Positions 1 to 7,574 are shown, counted from the first letter of the stretch. The stretch is 13,843 nucleotides of DNA from Caulobacter segnis (GCF_003243465.1 NZ_QFQZ01000101.1:1-13843); one strand, 5' to 3'. Notes: generated by a model not told the origin, from the sequence alone. Translations and numbers: made by a program.

Positions 1-77
<77 letters not shown>

Positions 78-154
78 CCGTCCGGTGGCTCCCCCACAAA
101 AATCCGACCCTTTCGGCGACGCCTTGAGTTGCCGGTTTTGCACGCCATCTAGCG

Positions 155-1156
155 ATGATGGTCGCTTATCCCCGTTTCTCCGTTCTCGATCTGGCTCCCG
201 TTCCGCAAGGGACCGACGTAGGCCAAGCCCTTCACAACAGCCTGGATCTGGCGAGGCACGCCGAACGACTCGGCTTTCACCGCTACTGGCTGGCCGAGCA
301 CCACAGCATGCCGGGAATCGCCAGCGCGGCCACGGCCGTCGTCATCGGCCACGTGGCTGGCGGCACCTCGACGATTCGCGTCGGCTCCGGCGGCGTCATG
401 CTGCCTAACCACGCGCCGTTGATGGTCGCCGAACAGTTCGGGACGCTGAACGCCCTTTATCCCGGCCGCATCGACCTGGGCCTGGGCCGCGCGCCGGGGA
501 CGGACCAGGCGACGATGCGCGCGCTACGCCGCTACGCCGGCGCGGTTGACTCTTTCGCCCAAGACGTCGTCGAGCTACAGCACTGGTTCAAGCCGGCGAC
601 GGCGGACCAGGGCGTGCGCGCCGTCCCGGGCGAGGGCCAGGACGTGCCGATCTGGATCCTGGGCTCCTCGACCTGGGGCGCACAGCTGGCCGCGGCGCTG
701 GGCCTGCCCTACGCCTTCGCCGCGCACTTCGCGCCCGACGCCCTACTGGACGCGCTTCTCCTCTACCGTCGCCACTTCAAACCGTCGGAGACCTTGGACA
801 AGCCGTACGCCATGGTCTGCATAGGCGTCTGCGCGGCCGATAGCGACCAGGAGGCTGCGCGCCTGGCGACCTCCACGCAGCAGCAATTCCTGGCGTTGCG
901 GCGCGGCCGTCCTGGCCTCTTGCCGCCGCCGGTCGACGATATCCGCGAACACGCCTCGCCGGCTGAACTGGCGGGCCTCGACCACACCTTCCAGTATTCG
1001 GCGATCGGTTCGCCGCAAACCGTGAGACGCAAGATCGAACAGGTGCTGGAGATGACTGGCGCGGACGAACTGATGGCGGCGTCACAGATCTACGATCACG
1101 CCGCGCGCAAGCGCAGCTACGAGATCCTGGCCGCCGTCAACGAGGCTAATGGCTGA
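155..1156 (+). CDS. LLM-class flavin-dependent oxidoreductase (bacterial luciferase-like monooxygenase)
   Basis: The 333-residue protein belongs to the luciferase-like (LLM) flavin-dependent family. These are cytoplasmic TIM-barrel enzymes that use reduced FMN and oxygen to oxidise small substrates; the substrate here is unknown. Visible family signatures are YWLAEHH at 44-50, the strand SGGVMLPNHAPL at 78-89 followed by VAEQFG at 91-96, and PGRIDLGLGRAPG at 103-115, typical of the single-chain 'group 1' branch. Length is normal and there is no signal peptide. The start is an ATG-ATG pair (155/158) with no convincing Shine-Dalgarno upstream, so either Met could be used and the transcript may be nearly leaderless. 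The gene follows tRNA-Asp by 77 bases, and its last 11 bases overlap the convergent glycosyltransferase gene. Family call sure; function not. Confidence 0.92.
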   Translation: MMVAYPRFSVLDLAPVPQGTDVGQALHNSLDLARHAERLGFHRYWLAEHHSMPGIASAATAVVIGHVAGGTSTIRVGSGGVMLPNHAPLMVAEQFGTLNALYPGRIDLGLGRAPGTDQATMRALRRYAGAVDSFAQDVVELQHWFKPATADQGVRAVPGEGQDVPIWILGSSTWGAQLAAALGLPYAFAAHFAPDALLDALLLYRRHFKPSETLDKPYAMVCIGVCAADSDQEAARLATSTQQQFLALRRGRPGLLPPPVDDIREHASPAELAGLDHTFQYSAIGSPQTVRRKIEQVLEMTGADELMAASQIYDHAARKRSYEILAAVNEANG

Positions 1157-2354
1157 GCGCCTGGGACTGGCCGCCGAACGCCGCCCGTCCCGTGAGCCCG
1201 CCATAGATAAAGCAAAGCTGCCGGAAGACCGCGTCCCAGCCATGACGCTCGACCGCCCGCCGACGCGCGGCGGCGCCGACGAGGCCGACATCTCGCGCGA
1301 ACAGCGCCTCTATGGCTTCGGCCAGGTCTCGCGGCTCGGAACGCGCCGCCAATTGCCCGACCTCGCCGTCGACGGATTCGGCCACGCCGCCCGCCGCGAC
1401 ACCGACGACCGGCAGGCCGCACGCCATGGCTTCCAACACGATGAGGCCGAAGGGCTCGTTGTCATTGGCGTGCACGAAGGCGTCGCAGCTCGATAGGATG
1501 GCCGCCAGTTCGGCCGGGTCGCGCACATAGTCGAGGCACAGCGTGCGATCGCTGACCGGAGCGCCGGCGCCCGCGCCGATCAGCAGCAGCCTGTACGGAG
1601 CGCCCAGGCGTTCGACGGCGCCGACAAGCACATCGAGACGCTTCTCGCGCGCCGGGCGTCCCGCAAAGACCAGCAGCTTCTCTTCCGCCCCCAGGCCCAA
1701 CCGCCGCCGGAGCCCCTCGCGGTCCGCCCGGCCAGGATTAAACAGCTCGGTGTCGACGCCCAGCGGCAGGCCGATCGCGTGGTGGACGCCTGCCTCGATC
1801 AGGCGGCCGGCGATGAACCGACTGGGCGCGACGGCCTGGTCGAACTGACGATAGACGGCGGCCCAGCGCTTCTGGACCGGCTTTTCCGCCCATTCGCCGA
1901 TATGAAGCGCGGCGAGCTTGCCAAGATCGGTGTGGCAGAAGCCCACCACCGGAACGCCCAGCGCATCGCCCGCCCTCAAGGCGGCCAAGCCCGGCGTGTA
2001 GGGGTCGCCGGCCTCGATGATGTCGGGCCGCTGGCGGATCAGTCGCTCCATCCAGGCCGCCTTGACGACGGGCCAGCGATACCCGGCCCCGAAGGGCAAC
2101 GGCGCGGCGTAGATGGAGACCCTTCCGTTTGCGTCATAAGAATCCCGCGCGCCGGGCACGACCAGCGTATGGCGCACGCCGGGACGATGGGCGGCGAGCC
2201 ACGCGCGCTTCGACGACAGGTATCGGCGGACGCCGCCACTGCGTGGCGCGTAGAGCATGGTGGTGTCTACCAGGCGGACGGTGTCGGTTGGCGGATCGAT
2301 CTCGGCGGAGAGGCCATCCAGGCCAAACGGCCGGTCCGTTCTCGTTTCCGTCAC
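1146..2354 (-). CDS. Glycosyltransferase family 4 (GT-B fold)
   Basis: The 402-residue protein is a retaining GT-B glycosyltransferase of the GT4 type, a cytoplasmic or membrane-associated enzyme that transfers a sugar from a nucleotide-sugar to an acceptor. The N-terminal acceptor half begins near residue 27 with TMLYAPRSGGVRRYL (32-46), the glycine-rich loop of the family. The C-terminal donor half has AGRPAREKRLD at 231-241 and the diagnostic E-x7-E motif, E300-PFGLIVL-E308, followed by AMACGLPVVG. The start is GTG (2352-2354) with a GAGGA-like Shine-Dalgarno about seven bases upstream; an ATG in another frame lies inside this leader. No signal peptide or membrane span is seen. It stands alone and ends inside the convergent monooxygenase gene. 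Donor and acceptor cannot be deduced; roles in envelope polysaccharide or glycolipid synthesis are possible. Confidence 0.9.
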   Translation of the reverse strand: MTETRTDRPFGLDGLSAEIDPPTDTVRLVDTTMLYAPRSGGVRRYLSSKRAWLAAHRPGVRHTLVVPGARDSYDANGRVSIYAAPLPFGAGYRWPVVKAAWMERLIRQRPDIIEAGDPYTPGLAALRAGDALGVPVVGFCHTDLGKLAALHIGEWAEKPVQKRWAAVYRQFDQAVAPSRFIAGRLIEAGVHHAIGLPLGVDTELFNPGRADREGLRRRLGLGAEEKLLVFAGRPAREKRLDVLVGAVERLGAPYRLLLIGAGAGAPVSDRTLCLDYVRDPAELAAILSSCDAFVHANDNEPFGLIVLEAMACGLPVVGVAAGGVAESVDGEVGQLAARSEPRDLAEAIEALFARDVGLVGAAARRRAVERHGWDAVFRQLCFIYGGLTGRAAFGGQSQALSH

Positions 2355-2439
2355 GCCGAATCCTCATCTCTACGCCAGGCCATCCCCTATTCGGCCTCGG
2401 ATCGATAAAGCTTTTGCGACAACTCGGGTTCCTCGCCGT

Positions 2440-2458
2440 GCCCTGACGATTTCAGGGC
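2440..2458. repeat. Perfect inverted repeat (7-bp arms, 5-base loop)
   Basis: GCCCTGA at 2440-2446 and TCAGGGC at 2452-2458 are exact reverse complements around CGATT. The repeat lies in the 221-base gap between tRNA-Val and the glycosyltransferase start. Neither side carries a T-run, so it is not a standard intrinsic terminator. It could end tRNA-Val readthrough, sit in the glycosyltransferase leader, or bind a dimeric regulator. I see no convincing promoter for the glycosyltransferase in this gap. Confidence 0.4.
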
Positions 2459-2575
2459 CACGCGGAGAATACCCGGGCCTCACCTAGCCCATAGCTCGAC
2501 TTGCCCGCGGACGCCACGCCACATCGCAACGGTATGGCGCTTGGAGACGCGGATAGCGCGAGAACAGGGGTAATG

Positions 2576-2650
2576 TGGTGGGCAGTGAGGGGATCGAACC
2601 CCCGACCCTCTCGGTGTAAACGAGACGCTCTACCGCTGAGCTAACTGCCC
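2576..2650 (-). tRNA. tRNA-Val (anticodon TAC)
   Basis: Read on the minus strand, the acceptor GGGCAGT (2650-2644) pairs with ACTGCCC (2586-2580). The D arm is AGCTCAGCGGTAGAGC, the anticodon stem-loop is CTCG-TTTACAC-CGAG with anticodon TAC, and the T loop is GGTTCGATCCC. The discriminator is A and CCA is encoded (2578-2576). TAC reads valine codons GUA/GUG. It lies 110 bases downstream of hupB in the same direction. Confidence 0.97.
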
Positions 2651-2702
2651 CAAGGCCGCCGCTTCTAGCGGGCCAAGGCGATCGGGCATAGCCCGAAATA
2701 GA

Positions 2703-2741
2703 CAAGGCGGAACGTTCGCTTCCAGCGCTCGCCCCGCCTCG
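2703..2741 (-). terminator. Probable terminator of hupB
   Basis: On the minus strand, arms CGAGGCGG (2741-2734) and CCGCCTTG (2710-2703) form an 8-bp stem with one G-T pair, enclosing a smaller CGCT-GGA-AGCG hairpin. The following bases, TCTATTTC, are only moderately T-rich. A second small hairpin, TCGGGC-ATA-GCCCGA on the plus strand at 2682-2696, follows directly. Its position 20 bases after the hupB stop supports a terminator, but the weak T tract lowers confidence. Confidence 0.45.
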
Positions 2742-2760
2742 ACTGAAAATGGATACTGGA

Positions 2761-3039
2761 TCAGCCGTTCAGGGACGACTTCAGACCTTCGCCCACCTGA
2801 AAGCGCGCCGTCTTGGACGCCGGGCGGTTCACCGTCTCGCCTGTACGCGGATTTCTCGCGGTTCCAGCGGCGCGGCTGACAGCCTTGAACGTGCCAAAGC
2901 CGACCAAACGCACGTCCTGTCCCGACTTAAGAGAGTCCGTGACGGCGTCGATGAAGGCTTCCAGAGCGTCCTTGGCCTGGTTCTTGTTGATGCCCGCCTT
3001 CTCGGCGATCGCCGTGACGAGTTCGGCTTTTGTGGTCAT
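2761..3039 (-). CDS. hupB: HU family nucleoid DNA-binding protein
   Basis: The 92-residue protein is a full-length HU. HU dimers bend and compact DNA in the nucleoid. The N-terminal helical dimerisation part (1-45) leads to GFGTF at 47-51. The DNA-binding arm RNPRTG at 62-67 contains the intercalating Pro64, and PASKTARF at 73-80 follows, all as in HU rather than IHF. The ATG has a GGGAG Shine-Dalgarno seven bases upstream. It follows lon in the same direction with its own promoter at 3099-3126, so lon-hupB is adjacent, as in E. coli and many other proteobacteria, but probably not one transcript. Confidence in HU identity is high; the paralogue letter is by analogy with the lon-linked gene. 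Confidence 0.95.
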   Translation of the reverse strand: MTTKAELVTAIAEKAGINKNQAKDALEAFIDAVTDSLKSGQDVRLVGFGTFKAVSRAAGTARNPRTGETVNRPASKTARFQVGEGLKSSLNG

Positions 3040-3098
3040 GTGTTTCTCCCAGCCTGAGCGGCGACGTGTTTTTGCTTACGACGCTGCGCTCGCCGGGG

Positions 3099-3126
3099 AT
3101 TATGGCGGTAGAAAATGTGTCGTCAA
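3099..3126 (-). promoter_or_regulatory. hupB promoter (sigma-70/sigma-73 type)
   Basis: On the minus strand TTGACG (3126-3121) is followed, after 16 bases, by CATAAT (3104-3099). This is close to the housekeeping consensus and is the best promoter match in the window. The predicted transcript starts near 3092 and has a leader of about 52 bases before the hupB ATG. The -35 begins six bases after the lon terminator hairpin. Confidence 0.7.
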
Positions 3127-3132
3127 ACGAGA

Positions 3133-3157
3133 GCGGCGCGGGAAGCTCCCGCGCCGC
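3133..3157 (-). terminator. lon terminator hairpin
   Basis: GCGGCGCGGGA (3133-3143) and TCCCGCGCCGC (3147-3157) are perfect 11-base reverse complements around AGC, 25 bases past the lon stop. On the minus strand the next bases are TCTCGTTT, a weak T tract that runs into the hupB -35. The stem is strong enough for termination, though efficiency may be partial. Confidence 0.65.
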
Positions 3158-3182
3158 ATAAGTTATCGACGATTAGTTACGC

Positions 3183-5582
3183 TTAGTGGGTCAATATGGC
3201 GTCGGTGTCGCCGTCGTCCTTCTTCGCACCCGCAGCAATCGGCTCTTCGGCCTCGTTCCATTCGACAGGCGTCAAGGGACCCGTGAGCCCGTGCTTGAGC
3301 ACCTCATCCATGGTCGAGACCGGGATGATCTCCAAACCGTCCTTGACGCTTTGGGGCACATCCGCGAGGTCCTTCTCGTTCTCCTGCGGGATCAGCACGG
3401 TCTTCACGCCGGAGCGGAGGGCCGCGAGCAGCTTCTCCTTAAGGCCGCCGATGGCGGTGACCCGGCCGCGCAGGGTGATCTCGCCCGTCATGGCGATGTC
3501 CTTGCGGATCGGGATGCCCGTCAGCACCGAGACGATGGCCAAGCCCATGGCGGCGCCGGCGGACGGACCGTCCTTGGGCGTGGCGCCATCCGGCACGTGG
3601 ATGTGCACGTCGGTCTTCTCGAACACCGGCGGCTTGATCCCAAACTGCAGCGAGCGCGCACGGACATAGCTGTTCGCCGCCGCGATCGACTCCTTCATCA
3701 CGTCCTTGAGGTTGCCGGTGATCTGCATGCGACCCTTGCCCGGCATCTTCACGGCTTCGATGGTCAGGATGTCGCCGCCGAACTCCGTCCAGGCCAGACC
3801 TGTGACGATGCCGACCTGGTCGACTTCGTCCGTCTCGCCATAACGGTACTTCTTCACACCGGCGTACTTGGCCAGGCGCTCGTCGTCGATCGTGATCGAG
3901 GCCAGCTTCTCGCGGGCAAGGTCACGGACCGTCTTGCGCGCCAGGGCGCCCAGTTCCCGCTCCAGCGACCGCACGCCGGCTTCCCGGGTGTAGTAGCGGA
4001 TCAGGTCGCGGATCGCTTTGTCCGGCACGATGAACTCGGCCGGCTTCAGACCGTGATCCTTGGCCAGCTTCGGCAGGACGTGCCGCTTGGCGATCTCCAG
4101 CTTCTCATCCTCGGTGTAGCCGGGGATGCGGATGATCTCCATGCGGTCCAGCAGGGGCTGGGGCATGTTCAGGCTGTTGGCCGTCGTGACGAACATCACC
4201 TGCGAGAGATCGTAGTCGACCTCCAGGTAGTGGTCGCCGAACGTCGAGTTCTGCGACGGGTCGAGCACCTCCAGCAGCGCCGACGCGGGATCGCCGCGAT
4301 AGTCGCTGCCCATCTTGTCGATCTCGTCCAGCAGGACGAAGGCGTTCGTGGTCTTGGCCTTCTTCATCGACTGGATGACCTTGCCGGGCATCGAGCCGAT
4401 GTAGGTGCGGCGGTGACCGCGGATTTCGGCCTCGTCGCGCACGCCGCCGAGGCTCATGCGCACGAACTCTCGGCCCGTGGCCTTGGCCAGCGACTTGCCC
4501 AGCGAGGTCTTGCCGACGCCCGGAGGGCCGACGAGGCAAAGGATCGGGCCCTTCAGCGAGTTGGTCCGGGCCTGGACGGCCAGGTACTCCAGGATCCGCT
4601 CCTTGACCTTCTCCAGACCGTAGTGATCGGCGTCGAGAATGCCCTCGGCCTCGTTCAGGTCGATCTTCTTGGTCTTGGCCTTGCCCCACGGGATCGACAG
4701 CAGCCAGTCCAGATAGTTCCGGACGACCGTGCTCTCGGCCGACATCGGGCTCATGTTGCGCAGCTTCTTCAGCTCGCCTTCGGCCTTGGTCCGCGCTTCC
4801 TTGGACAGCTTGGTCTTCTTGATGCGCTTTTCGAGGTCGATCAGTTCGTCGCGCGCGTCGTCAGGGTCGCCCAGCTCGCGCTGGATCGCCTTCATCTGCT
4901 CGTTCAGATAATACTCGCGCTGGGTCTTCTCCATCTGGCGCTTCACGCGCGAGCGGATCTTCTTCTCGACCTGCAGCACCGAGATCTCGCCCTCCATCAG
5001 GGCGAAGACCTTTTCCAGGCGCTTCACGACGTCGAAGATCTCCAGCAGGTTCTGCTTGTCGCCGATCTTGACGGAGAGGTGCGCGGCGATGCTGTCGGCA
5101 AGCTTGCCCGGTTCGGCGATCTGCGGGATCGACGCCAGGGCTTCCGGCGGCACCTTCTTGTTCAGCTTGACGTAGTTTTCGAACTGCTCGACGACCGCGC
5201 GCGACAGCGCCTCGGCCTCGGGACCCGCGCCTTCGTCTTCGCTGACTTCACCGATCTGGGCCTCGTAATAGGACTCCTGGTCGGTGAACTTCACGACGGC
5301 CGCGCGGGCCTTGCCCTCGACCAGCACCTTGACGGTGCCGTCGGGCAGTTTCAGCAGTTGCAGGACGGTGGCCAGCACGCCGACGTCGAAGATGTCGCCC
5401 GGCGCCGGATCATCATCCGCCGAGTTCTTCTGCGTCACGAGCAGGATCTGCTTGTCGCCGCGCATCACTTCCTCGAGGGCGCGCACGGATTTGTCGCGGC
5501 CCACGAAGAGCGGGACCACCATGTGCGGGAACACAACGATGTCCCGCAGCGGCAAGACAGGAAGCGTACGTAATTCGGACAT
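3183..5582 (-). CDS. lon: ATP-dependent Lon protease (endopeptidase La)
   Basis: The 799-residue protein is a complete LonA protease, a cytoplasmic hexamer that unfolds and degrades misfolded and regulatory proteins. The N-terminal substrate domain runs from about 6 to 200 (LPVLPLRDIVVFPHMVVPL), followed by a coiled segment (200-280). The AAA+ module has Walker A GPPGVGKT at 352-359 and Walker B FVLLDEID at 415-422. The C-terminal serine-lysine protease domain has PKDGPSAG with catalytic Ser674 and GGLKEKLLA with Lys717. All key residues are intact. Known Caulobacter Lon substrates include the cell-cycle regulators CcrM, SciP and DnaA. The ATG at 5582 is preceded by GGGAG about ten bases upstream. 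It is flanked by a heat-shock-like promoter (5702-5731) and its own terminator, so it appears monocistronic. Confidence 0.98.
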   Translation of the reverse strand: MSELRTLPVLPLRDIVVFPHMVVPLFVGRDKSVRALEEVMRGDKQILLVTQKNSADDDPAPGDIFDVGVLATVLQLLKLPDGTVKVLVEGKARAAVVKFTDQESYYEAQIGEVSEDEGAGPEAEALSRAVVEQFENYVKLNKKVPPEALASIPQIAEPGKLADSIAAHLSVKIGDKQNLLEIFDVVKRLEKVFALMEGEISVLQVEKKIRSRVKRQMEKTQREYYLNEQMKAIQRELGDPDDARDELIDLEKRIKKTKLSKEARTKAEGELKKLRNMSPMSAESTVVRNYLDWLLSIPWGKAKTKKIDLNEAEGILDADHYGLEKVKERILEYLAVQARTNSLKGPILCLVGPPGVGKTSLGKSLAKATGREFVRMSLGGVRDEAEIRGHRRTYIGSMPGKVIQSMKKAKTTNAFVLLDEIDKMGSDYRGDPASALLEVLDPSQNSTFGDHYLEVDYDLSQVMFVTTANSLNMPQPLLDRMEIIRIPGYTEDEKLEIAKRHVLPKLAKDHGLKPAEFIVPDKAIRDLIRYYTREAGVRSLERELGALARKTVRDLAREKLASITIDDERLAKYAGVKKYRYGETDEVDQVGIVTGLAWTEFGGDILTIEAVKMPGKGRMQITGNLKDVMKESIAAANSYVRARSLQFGIKPPVFEKTDVHIHVPDGATPKDGPSAGAAMGLAIVSVLTGIPIRKDIAMTGEITLRGRVTAIGGLKEKLLAALRSGVKTVLIPQENEKDLADVPQSVKDGLEIIPVSTMDEVLKHGLTGPLTPVEWNEAEEPIAAGAKKDDGDTDAILTH

Positions 5583-5671
5583 TTGCTCAATACTCCCGGC
5601 CGCGGCGGGGAAACGCCTTGGCCACGCGGGCCGCCGTAACGTCAGACGATGCGCCTGAGTCGATCGACCCG

Positions 5672-5691
5672 TCCGCCCTGGACTGGGCGGA
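5672..5691 (-). promoter_or_regulatory. 5'-proximal hairpin in the predicted lon leader
   Basis: TCCGCCC (5672-5678) and GGGCGGA (5685-5691) are exact 7-base complements with a six-base loop. In the lon transcript the hairpin would begin about four bases from the predicted start (near 5695) and about 90 bases before the ATG. No T-run follows, so it is unlikely to terminate. It may stabilise the 5' end or respond to temperature; this is inference. Confidence 0.5.
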
Positions 5692-5701
5692 ATGTCGTTA
5701 T

Positions 5702-5731
5702 TTATGTGGACGTTTTACAACAGGGTTCAAG
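5702..5731 (-). promoter_or_regulatory. Candidate lon promoter, heat-shock-like
   Basis: On the minus strand CTTGAA (5731-5726) is followed by CCACATAAA (5709-5701), with ACATAA at 5707-5702. The CTTGAA box resembles the sigma-32 -35 element, and lon is heat-inducible in many proteobacteria. The first 13 bases (CTTGAACCCTGTT) match the clpP upstream element at 11 of 13 positions. The predicted start near 5695 gives a leader of about 112 bases. Confidence 0.55.
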
Positions 5732-5922
5732 CGTACTCGCCTGTCAGCGGCGAGAGGTCGCGCATGTCCGGCCAAGTTGAAACGCCCATGCCGCCTGGCG
5801 ACGCCTAAGAGGCGAGTTTATCCAAGATCCAGACTTTAAACGGCTTTCGCCGACCTTAAGCTTGCGTGGCGCCCATGCCTCAGTCGCCAGAGAACGAATA
5901 GCCCCGGATTGGGTTATCCACG
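5732..5922. other. Non-coding upstream part of the clpX-lon gap
   Basis: The whole gap between the lon start and the clpX stop is 395 bases. After removing the lon leader/promoter and the clpX terminator, this stretch holds no supported gene. It contains a short inverted repeat CTCGCC-N7-GGCGAG at 5736-5754, five bases upstream of the lon -35, and a smaller one CGCCT-AAG-AGGCG at 5802-5814. Either could be an operator, but both are short enough to be chance in GC-rich DNA. A 65-codon minus-strand reading frame here begins inside the clpX terminator and looks spurious. Confidence 0.5.
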
Positions 5923-5958
5923 AAAAAGGGCGCGCCTCCACAAGGAAGACGCGCCCTT
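5923..5958 (-). terminator. Intrinsic terminator of clpX
   Basis: On the minus strand AAGGGCGCG (5958-5950) pairs with CGCGCCCTT (5934-5926). The inner bases CTTCC/GGAGG extend the stem around a TTGT loop, and a run of five Ts (5927-5923) follows. It starts about 20 bases after the clpX stop. A classic rho-independent terminator. Confidence 0.92.
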
Positions 5959-5977
5959 GATCTCAAGAAGCGAGCGA

Positions 5978-7240
5978 TCAGGCCGAGGCCGCGCCGCCCT
6001 TCTTCTCCGCGTAGATCAGCAGCGGCTGAGCCCGGCCTTCGACGACCTCGGCGTTGACCACCACTTCCTCGACGCCCTCGTAGTTGGGCAGCTCGAACAT
6101 GGTCTCCAGCAGGATGCCTTCCATGATCGAACGCAGGCCGCGCGCGCCGGTCTTGCGGGCGATGGCCTTCTTGGCGACCTGGTGCAGGGCGTCGTCGGTG
6201 AAGGTCAGGCCGATGTTCTCCATCTCGAACAGGCGCTGGTACTGCTTGACGAAGGCGTTCTTCGGCTCGGTCAGGATCTTGACCAGGGCGGCCTCGTCGA
6301 GGTCCTCCAGGGTCGCAACCACCGGCAGACGGCCGATGAATTCCGGGATCAGGCCGAAGCGCTGCAGGTCGTCAGGTTCGACGTTCCGCAGGATCTCGCC
6401 CGTCCGGCGCTCTTCCGGATCGGTCACCTTGGCGCCGAAGCCGATCGACTTGGCCGCGCCGCGCGCCGAGATGATCTTCTCGAGCCCGGCGAAGGCGCCG
6501 CCACAGATGAACAGGATGTTCGTCGTGTCGACCTGCAGGAACTCCTGCTGCGGATGCTTGCGCCCGCCTTGCGGCGGCACGGAGGCGACGGTGCCTTCCA
6601 TGATCTTCAGCAGGGCCTGCTGCACGCCCTCGCCCGACACGTCGCGGGTGATGGAGGGGTTGTCGGACTTGCGGCTGATCTTGTCGATTTCGTCGATATA
6701 GACGATGCCGCGCTGGGCGCGCTCGACATTGTAGTCGGCGGCCTGCAGCAGCTTCAGCACGATGTTCTCGACGTCCTCGCCGACGTAACCGGCTTCGGTC
6801 AGCGTCGTGGCGTCGGCCATCGTGAACGGCACGTCGATGATTCGAGCCAGGGTCTGGGCCAGCAGCGTCTTGCCCGTACCGGTCGGACCGACCAGCAGGA
6901 TGTTCGACTTGGCCAGTTCGACGTCGTTGTTCTTCGACGCGTGGTTGAGGCGCTTGTAGTGGTTGTGCACGGCGACCGCGAGAACCTTCTTCGCGTGGCC
7001 TTGCCCAATCACGTAATCGTCCAGGACTTCGCAGATCTCGCGCGGCGTCGGCACGCCGTCCTTGGACTTCACGAAGGCGATCTTGTGCTCTTCGCGGATG
7101 ATGTCCATGCAGAGCTCGACGCATTCATCACAAATGAACACCGTCGGTCCCGCGATGAGCTTGCGCACCTCATGTTGGCTCTTTCCGCAGAAAGAACAGT
7201 AGAGGGTGCTTTTGGTATCGCCGCTCGCGGCTTTCGTCAT
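5978..7240 (-). CDS. clpX: ClpX, ATP-dependent unfoldase subunit of ClpXP
   Basis: The 420-residue protein is a full-length ClpX, the AAA+ hexamer that recognises, unfolds and feeds substrates into ClpP. The N-terminal C4 zinc-binding domain has Cys15, Cys18, Cys37 and Cys40. The AAA+ domain has Walker A GPTGTGKT at 118-125, pore loop GYVG at 151-154, Walker B IVYIDEID at 179-186 and an RKH loop around 227-229. The IGF loop that docks on ClpP is at 266-268, and sensor II GARGLRS is at 365-371. In Caulobacter ClpX is essential and helps clear CtrA and other cell-cycle proteins. The ATG has GAGAAG about six bases upstream. It is transcribed divergently from cicA and ends in its own terminator, so it is not co-transcribed with clpP. 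Confidence 0.98.
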   Translation of the reverse strand: MTKAASGDTKSTLYCSFCGKSQHEVRKLIAGPTVFICDECVELCMDIIREEHKIAFVKSKDGVPTPREICEVLDDYVIGQGHAKKVLAVAVHNHYKRLNHASKNNDVELAKSNILLVGPTGTGKTLLAQTLARIIDVPFTMADATTLTEAGYVGEDVENIVLKLLQAADYNVERAQRGIVYIDEIDKISRKSDNPSITRDVSGEGVQQALLKIMEGTVASVPPQGGRKHPQQEFLQVDTTNILFICGGAFAGLEKIISARGAAKSIGFGAKVTDPEERRTGEILRNVEPDDLQRFGLIPEFIGRLPVVATLEDLDEAALVKILTEPKNAFVKQYQRLFEMENIGLTFTDDALHQVAKKAIARKTGARGLRSIMEGILLETMFELPNYEGVEEVVVNAEVVEGRAQPLLIYAEKKGGAASA

Positions 7241-7322
7241 GATCGCTTCTCACACTATGGCGACATACGGCTTAACGCCGAGACGCCCCTCCGAGCGCAT
7301 AAGCCGCCACCGAAGTAGCCAC

Positions 7323-7351
7323 AATATACGCCGGGAGTTGTCTAATCCTTG
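7323..7351 (-). promoter_or_regulatory. Candidate clpX promoter
   Basis: On the minus strand TATATT (7328-7323) is a good -10. The -35 at 17-base spacing (CAAGGA, 7351-7346) is poor, and a better-looking TAGACA (7344-7339) sits only ten bases away, too close for a normal pair. The predicted leader is about 75 bases. One of probably several clpX promoters. Confidence 0.3.
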
Positions 7352-7377
7352 ACATTCCCCGATCCGGGCGCGCTTCA
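7349..7377 (+). promoter_or_regulatory. Candidate cicA promoter
   Basis: A perfect TTGACA (7349-7354) is followed after 17 bases by GCTTCA (7372-7377), a weak -10 that partly resembles the Caulobacter GCTANAWC element. Its -35 overlaps the -35 area of the opposing clpX candidate. The predicted leader to the chosen cicA start would be about 190 bases. Confidence 0.35.
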
Positions 7378-7574
7378 CAAGCCTTGCCGGCGCCTTTCCC
7401 GCCTCAAACGCTCAACGCGCTGGATCGTGTCATGAGCTCGCCATCTAAATTGGGCGATTGGCGGTTCTGCGCAACCCATCCCCGCCTTGGGTCTTACCGG
7501 CGCCCGCCGAAGCCCCTATTACGGGGATCGGAATCGTATGGAACCGGCGCGACGCGCGACGGCATGGAAGGTTG

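Larger units (their letters stand above)
7241..7574. other. Divergent clpX/cicA control region
   Basis: This 334-base gap separates the two divergent starts. It holds a candidate clpX promoter (7323-7351), a candidate cicA promoter (7349-7377), a small hairpin CCCC-TATTAC-GGGG at 7513-7526 and a GANTC (CcrM-type) site at 7531-7535. In C. crescentus several clpX promoters were mapped in the clpP-clpX interval, consistent with a complex region. An in-frame upstream extension of cicA to 7458 is open but lacks family similarity. Confidence 0.6.

Noticed and set aside
124..151. Possible promoter TTGAGT-N16-CATCTA just before the monooxygenase start
   Set aside because: The boxes are weak and would put the transcript start at or within the first codon. 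A leaderless mRNA is possible but the sequence alone does not support it.
2518..2578. CCACAT (2518-2523) and ATGTGG (2573-2578) as a long-range inverted repeat beside tRNA-Val
   Set aside because: Only six bases, one arm overlaps the tRNA CCA end, and the loop of about 50 bases makes a functional stem unlikely.
2484..2705. A 73-codon minus-strand frame with the peptide SSAVERLVYTERVGGSIPS
   Set aside because: This peptide is the translation of tRNA-Val itself, a common false protein annotation.
3186..5573. A 795-codon open frame on the plus strand opposite lon
   Set aside because: It is the antisense shadow of a highly conserved gene in GC-rich DNA. Its translation is low-complexity (rich in H, R, D, L, Q) and resembles no family. 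The same applies to long frames opposite clpX (5909-7318) and tig (9084-10676).
5744..5941. A 65-codon minus-strand frame in the clpX-lon gap
   Set aside because: It begins inside the clpX terminator stem, has no Shine-Dalgarno and shows no recognisable features.
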